From: JAKVAV01 sp047633195
Lineage (GTDB): Bacteria; Bacteroidota; Bacteroidia; Flavobacteriales_D; Cryomorphaceae
Reading direction: 5' to 3'
Length of the DNA stretch: 64,000 nt
Assembly: GCA_047633195.1 (NCBI GenBank)
Contig: JBLIEU010000004.1
Location: 1 to 64,000 of the forward strand
The notes beneath the pieces were generated by a model. It was not told the DNA's origin, did not search any database, and saw only the letters and a list, made by a program, of their open reading frames with translations. Shown in pieces: positions 61,017 through 64,000 of this stretch. Position 1 is the stretch's first letter, and each line of letters starts with the position of its first letter. Both the position numbers and the translations under genes were made by a program.

Positions 61017-62039
61017 ATGAAGGCAGTATTTTTAAAATCATTCGGCAAACCAGAACAAGCTTTTGAAATCAGGGAAACCGATAAACCGGTTTGCAAAGAT
61101 TTTCAAGTATTGATTAAGGTGGAAGCCTTCGGATTAAACTTTGCCGATGTCCTAGCTCGCAGCGGCATGTACCCTGAAACGCCGCCAACGCCTTGCGTGA
61201 TTGGCTACGAAGTAGTAGGCAGAATCGAAGAAGCTGGTAAAGGTGTCCCCGATGGGAATGTTGGAAAACGCGTTGTTGCCTTGACCCGTTTTGGCGGTTA
61301 CGCAGAATATGCCGCTAGTGATTATCGGGCTCTTGCCGAAATTTCAGATGATTTTGATGCTTCGAAAGCATTGGCACTCGGGACTCAAGGAACCACTGCT
61401 TACGTGTGCTTCGAAGAGAGTATGAACCTTTATAAAGGAGACAAAGTGCTTGTGCATGCCGCTGCCGGTGGAGTGGGTTTGATGCTTTGTCAATTGGCTT
61501 TGGCCAAAGGATGCGAGGTTTTCGGAACAGCGAGTCAATCAAAAAAACTCGACTTCTTAAAAGAAATGGGCGTTCAGCATCCCATCAATTACAAAGAGCA
61601 GGATTACTCAGAAGCCATCAACAAAATTTTGAAGAAAGACAGGCTAGATGCCACTTTCAATTCCCTTGCTGGAAAGAGCACGAAGAAAGATTTGAAACTT
61701 CTGGGAGCAGGAGGGAAGTTTGTGATTTTCGGCGCAGCTTCGAGGGTTGGAGGCTCGAAAGGAATTATCTCAGGGCTGAAGTTGCTTTGGCAAACGGGGT
61801 TATTTTCGCCACTTACCTTAATCATGCGGTCGAAATCGGTGATTGGTATCAATATTCTAAAGCTGGGAGATTACAAACCTCAGGTTGTGGCGAAGTGCAT
61901 GCAGGAAACTGTCGCACTTGCGGAGAAAGGAGTTTTGAAACCCGTAGTTCATGAAACCTACTCTGTCGATCAATTGGAGGAAGCCCACAAGGCTTTGGAG
62001 AATCGAGGAACGATTGGAAAATTGGCTGTGAGGTGGTAA
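61017..62039 (+). CDS. Zinc-independent quinone oxidoreductase / VAT1-like MDR protein
   Basis: 340-residue medium-chain dehydrogenase/reductase. GroES-like N-terminal domain (about 1-125, GLNFADVLARSGMYP, GYEVVGRIEEAG) and NADPH-binding domain with AAAGGVGLMLCQLA (about 148-161). The zinc ligands of alcohol dehydrogenases are absent, as in quinone oxidoreductases. YSVDQLEEAHKALENRGTIGKL at the end resembles VAT-1-like proteins. Substrate unknown. It converges on the epimerase gene with 4 bp between stops. Confidence 0.88.
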   Translation: MKAVFLKSFGKPEQAFEIRETDKPVCKDFQVLIKVEAFGLNFADVLARSGMYPETPPTPCVIGYEVVGRIEEAGKGVPDGNVGKRVVALTRFGGYAEYAASDYRALAEISDDFDASKALALGTQGTTAYVCFEESMNLYKGDKVLVHAAAGGVGLMLCQLALAKGCEVFGTASQSKKLDFLKEMGVQHPINYKEQDYSEAINKILKKDRLDATFNSLAGKSTKKDLKLLGAGGKFVIFGAASRVGGSKGIISGLKLLWQTGLFSPLTLIMRSKSVIGINILKLGDYKPQVVAKCMQETVALAEKGVLKPVVHETYSVDQLEEAHKALENRGTIGKLAVRW

Positions 62040-62043
62040 TTGC

Positions 62044-62955
62044 TTAAGCCATCTTTCTTAAAAAATCCTCTAGCTCTTTTTGAAACTCGCCTTCGGGAGC
62101 GCCAATCAGTGCTTTTACATTGGCGTCTTCGTTCACTCTGATTTGTCTCAACTTTAGTTGTTGGTCGACATAAAGCATCTCCATTTCGGGCATGATGTCT
62201 TTTAGGGTGTAGGCCACATCGTTGACCGAAAGATTGCGATCAACCAGATTGTAAATCTTCTTTCTGCTGTTCGCAAAGCTCAGTTTTTCAATGAAATCGG
62301 CCACTCTCTGGATTTGGACAAAAGCGCGCAACTGCTCCCCCGAGCCATTGATGGTTACTCGGTTGAAATTCTTGGCCTGAAATACAAAACGATTGATCAC
62401 CGAATCGAAGCGCATACTCTTTGAGTATCCATAAACATTGGCACATCGAACAATAGATACTTCTTTTTTGCCAGCAAGTCTGCCGATGTGCTCTTCTCCT
62501 TTTAGCTTTGATATTCCGTAAAAAGTCTTAGGATTTGGAGTTGATTCGGGTGTGGCGGATTCTTCTCCAGAGCCATACACGCTCGCGCTACTCAGGTAGA
62601 TCACTTTATCGCAATCGGACTCTTCTAGAGCATAAGACAGTTCGGCTGTTCCCCAATGGTTTACCTGATCGAAAAGGTGGGGGCTGATGTCGGCAAAAGG
62701 AGTACTCACTTTCGCCGCTAAATGAATGACTAAATCGGCATTGGCAATCTCCTTCTTCAACGTATAGGAATCGAGAATATCTGCTTCGACAAAACTCGTC
62801 TTCTCGTTAAGTTTCTCGGGGCCTAAGAAAATGTTGTAATTTTTTCGACTTAGGTTGTCGTAGATACGGATCGACTCCACTTCTTCGTGGTTCATCAAGC
62901 GTAAGCTGATTTCGGTGCCGAGGTATCCAGCACCTCCTGTGATCAATATTCTCAT
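62044..62955 (-). CDS. NAD-dependent epimerase/dehydratase (extended SDR)
   Basis: 303 residues of the extended short-chain dehydrogenase type used on nucleotide sugars. Nucleotide loop GGAGYLG (7-13), VIHLAAKVS, SSASVYG and the catalytic pair Tyr146/Lys150 (YGISK). The substrate is not identifiable. It starts directly after the cysH TAG stop (ATG at 62955), so the two are one operon. It might supply sugars for the glycans encoded in this window, but this is not shown. Confidence 0.88.
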   Translation of the reverse strand: MRILITGGAGYLGTEISLRLMNHEEVESIRIYDNLSRKNYNIFLGPEKLNEKTSFVEADILDSYTLKKEIANADLVIHLAAKVSTPFADISPHLFDQVNHWGTAELSYALEESDCDKVIYLSSASVYGSGEESATPESTPNPKTFYGISKLKGEEHIGRLAGKKEVSIVRCANVYGYSKSMRFDSVINRFVFQAKNFNRVTINGSGEQLRAFVQIQRVADFIEKLSFANSRKKIYNLVDRNLSVNDVAYTLKDIMPEMEMLYVDQQLKLRQIRVNEDANVKALIGAPEGEFQKELEDFLRKMA

Positions 62956-63612
62956 CTAACTTTTTTCTGTCAATTCAGTGTGAAGACCACACTCAGTTTT
63001 ACTCAAGCCAAACCATCTGGCGGCGCGAGGATCATCCAAATCTGTTTTCCGAGTACACGGAATGCACCCGATGCTCTGGTAGCCTTTTGCGTCAAGCGGA
63101 TGTCTGGGCAAATTGTGCTCTTTGATGTAATCAAAAACGTCTTTCCCCGACCAGTCCAGCATGGGGTGAAAGCGTTCTGTTTCGAACTTGGCAGCTTGGT
63201 AAGTAGTCATATTGCGGCGATTCAAATTTTGATCGGCCCGCACGCCGTTTACCCAAATATCATATGCGTGAAGCAATCGTTCGGTTGGTTCTACCTTATT
63301 CAAATGGCAACAGTAATCAGGATTGGAAGTAAAAAAGAAATTTCCGTTTGCATCTTTTTGCTGATGTTTGGGAGTCGAAGAAGAGATAGTTCTCAAATCC
63401 AAGTTTAGCTGACCGGCGACCTCATCGCGAAATGCCAAAGTCTCGGGAAATAGAAATCCAGTATTCAGACAGTACACAGGTATTGGAACCTCGCTTTTGC
63501 TGATGATATGCAATAAGGGAATGGAGTGCGTTTGAAACGACGAGGTGAGAAATAGCTTCTTTCCTTCTGCCTCTAATTTCCTTAGTTCATCTATAGCTGA
63601 CTCTACTTTCAT
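62956..63612 (-). CDS. cysH: Assimilatory APS reductase-type CysH (phosphoadenylyl/adenylyl sulfate reductase family)
   Basis: Reduces activated sulfate to sulfite for cysteine synthesis. 218 residues of the PP-loop family. The paired cysteines CC at 101-102 (CCHLNKVEP) and CIPC at 183-186 (SIGCIPCTRK) are the [4Fe-4S] ligands that mark APS-using enzymes; the catalytic Cys208 sits in TECGLH near the end. PAPS-using enzymes such as E. coli CysH lack the four cluster cysteines. APS from CysND could thus be used directly. It is preceded (14 bp) by an Lrp-type regulator and followed by the epimerase-like gene. Confidence 0.93.
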   Translation of the reverse strand: MKVESAIDELRKLEAEGKKLFLTSSFQTHSIPLLHIISKSEVPIPVYCLNTGFLFPETLAFRDEVAGQLNLDLRTISSSTPKHQQKDANGNFFFTSNPDYCCHLNKVEPTERLLHAYDIWVNGVRADQNLNRRNMTTYQAAKFETERFHPMLDWSGKDVFDYIKEHNLPRHPLDAKGYQSIGCIPCTRKTDLDDPRAARWFGLSKTECGLHTELTEKS

Positions 63613-63626
63613 TGGGATAAAGTTAA

Positions 63627-64000
63627 TTAGTCTTTCTTTGAAAGAGGTGCCTTTCGTCTGATGCTTTGTTCGAGCGAAATCATGGTTTCAGTGCGCTGTA
63701 TGCCATCTACCTTTTGAATTTTTTCATTCAGTACTTGTCTTAGGTTTTCAGTATTTCGACAAACCACTTTCAAAAAGATGCTGTAGCCACCTGTTGTGTA
63801 GAATGCCTCAACTATTTCTTCAATGGCGTTGAGCTGCTTTATCACATCTTGGTAAACGGCTCCTTTGTCCATGAAGACTCCTATAAACGCAGTAAGATCG
63901 AAGCCCAGCTTCGCAGAGTCAACGACAATTTCAGTTCCTTTTACCACTCCCGCCGCTTCCATTTTTTTCATACGAACATGGATGGTTCCAGCCGAGACAA
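63627..64000 (-). CDS. Lrp/AsnC family transcriptional regulator, 5' end outside window
   Basis: The visible 124 codons start in the helix-turn-helix (VSAGTIHVRMKKMEAAGVVKG) and include the complete RAM ligand-binding domain (LTAFIGVFMDK, ETMISLEQSI near the end). Lrp/AsnC proteins sense amino acids or related metabolites. Location 14 bp upstream of cysH on the same strand suggests it may sense a sulfur amino acid or be expressed with cysH; this is inference. The N-terminus lies beyond the right edge. Confidence 0.9.
   Translation of the reverse strand, partial: VSAGTIHVRMKKMEAAGVVKGTEIVVDSAKLGFDLTAFIGVFMDKGAVYQDVIKQLNAIEEIVEAFYTTGGYSIFLKVVCRNTENLRQVLNEKIQKVDGIQRTETMISLEQSIRRKAPLSKKD

Noticed and set aside
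62956..63612. CysH as a PAPS reductase of the E. coli type
   Set aside because: Four extra cysteines in the CC...CxxC pattern match APS reductases, so that reading was preferred.
1..64000. CRISPR array, restriction system, toxin-antitoxin pair or secondary-metabolite cluster
   Set aside because: No regularly spaced repeats and no recognisable genes of these kinds; the only candidate small pair (37687-37862) has no supporting motif.

Overview
The window reads as a chromosome segment of a marine-type member of the phylum Bacteroidota, most likely Flavobacteriales. The evidence is a fused MurF-alanine racemase, DUF4270 and DUF4271 proteins, a short glycogen-synthase-like gene ahead of DUF4270 and glmS, two large secreted proteins ending in type IX secretion (T9SS) sorting domains, few Shine-Dalgarno sites, and promoters of the Bacteroidota form TAnnTTTG, two of them with a TTTG box exactly 19 bp upstream. 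No integrase, transposase, phage gene or CRISPR array was seen.

Layout. 1-5.8 kb: a truncated flippase-like gene, panC, a glycogen-synthase-like fragment protein, a DUF4270 lipoprotein, glmS and a tiny acidic lipoprotein. 5.8-27.3 kb is the most interesting part. cysC-cysD-cysN (sulfate to APS to PAPS) lie on one side. An SLC13-type anion permease and cysQ (PAP removal) lie on the other. Between them is an exopolysaccharide locus with a Wzx flippase, a Wzy-like polymerase, Wza and Wzc-like export proteins, two glycosyltransferases, an AlgI-like O-acyltransferase with an SGNH-like partner, and five separate PAPS-dependent sulfotransferases. Together these encode sulfate uptake, activation, transfer to a glycan, by-product removal and export, so the likely product is a heavily sulfated and acylated surface polysaccharide. 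At 63 kb, CysH carries the paired-cysteine motifs of iron-sulfur APS reductases. Sulfur assimilation would then not need PAPS, which would leave CysC to serve the sulfotransferases.

27.3-37.7 kb: an S41 peptidase with a dCMP deaminase, tRNA-Leu(CAA), prs-rplY-pth, a 1119-residue T9SS protein, glyS and a DUF3109 protein. 37.7-38.3 kb is a gap of nearly 600 bp with two tiny overlapping reading frames. 38.3-44.6 kb: nrdB-nrdA (eukaryote-like class Ia), then hemA-hemC-hemD. 44.6-52.2 kb: a glutaryl-CoA dehydrogenase-like gene facing hemD, then DUF4271, a second HemD-like gene, rnpA, a second S41 peptidase, an O-antigen ligase-like protein and a glycosyltransferase. 52.3-58.1 kb (minus strand): a T9SS subtilase-like protein, murF-alr and tdk. 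58.2-62.0 kb: a conserved acidic protein, an M28 peptidase, rsmI and a quinone-oxidoreductase-like gene. 62.0-64.0 kb (minus strand): an Lrp-type regulator cut by the window edge, cysH and a sugar-nucleotide epimerase-like gene.

Protein identities come from motif recognition by eye; no database search was run. Start codons were moved from the longest possible frame wherever family alignment or an upstream stop made another start better, and the reason is given in each entry.
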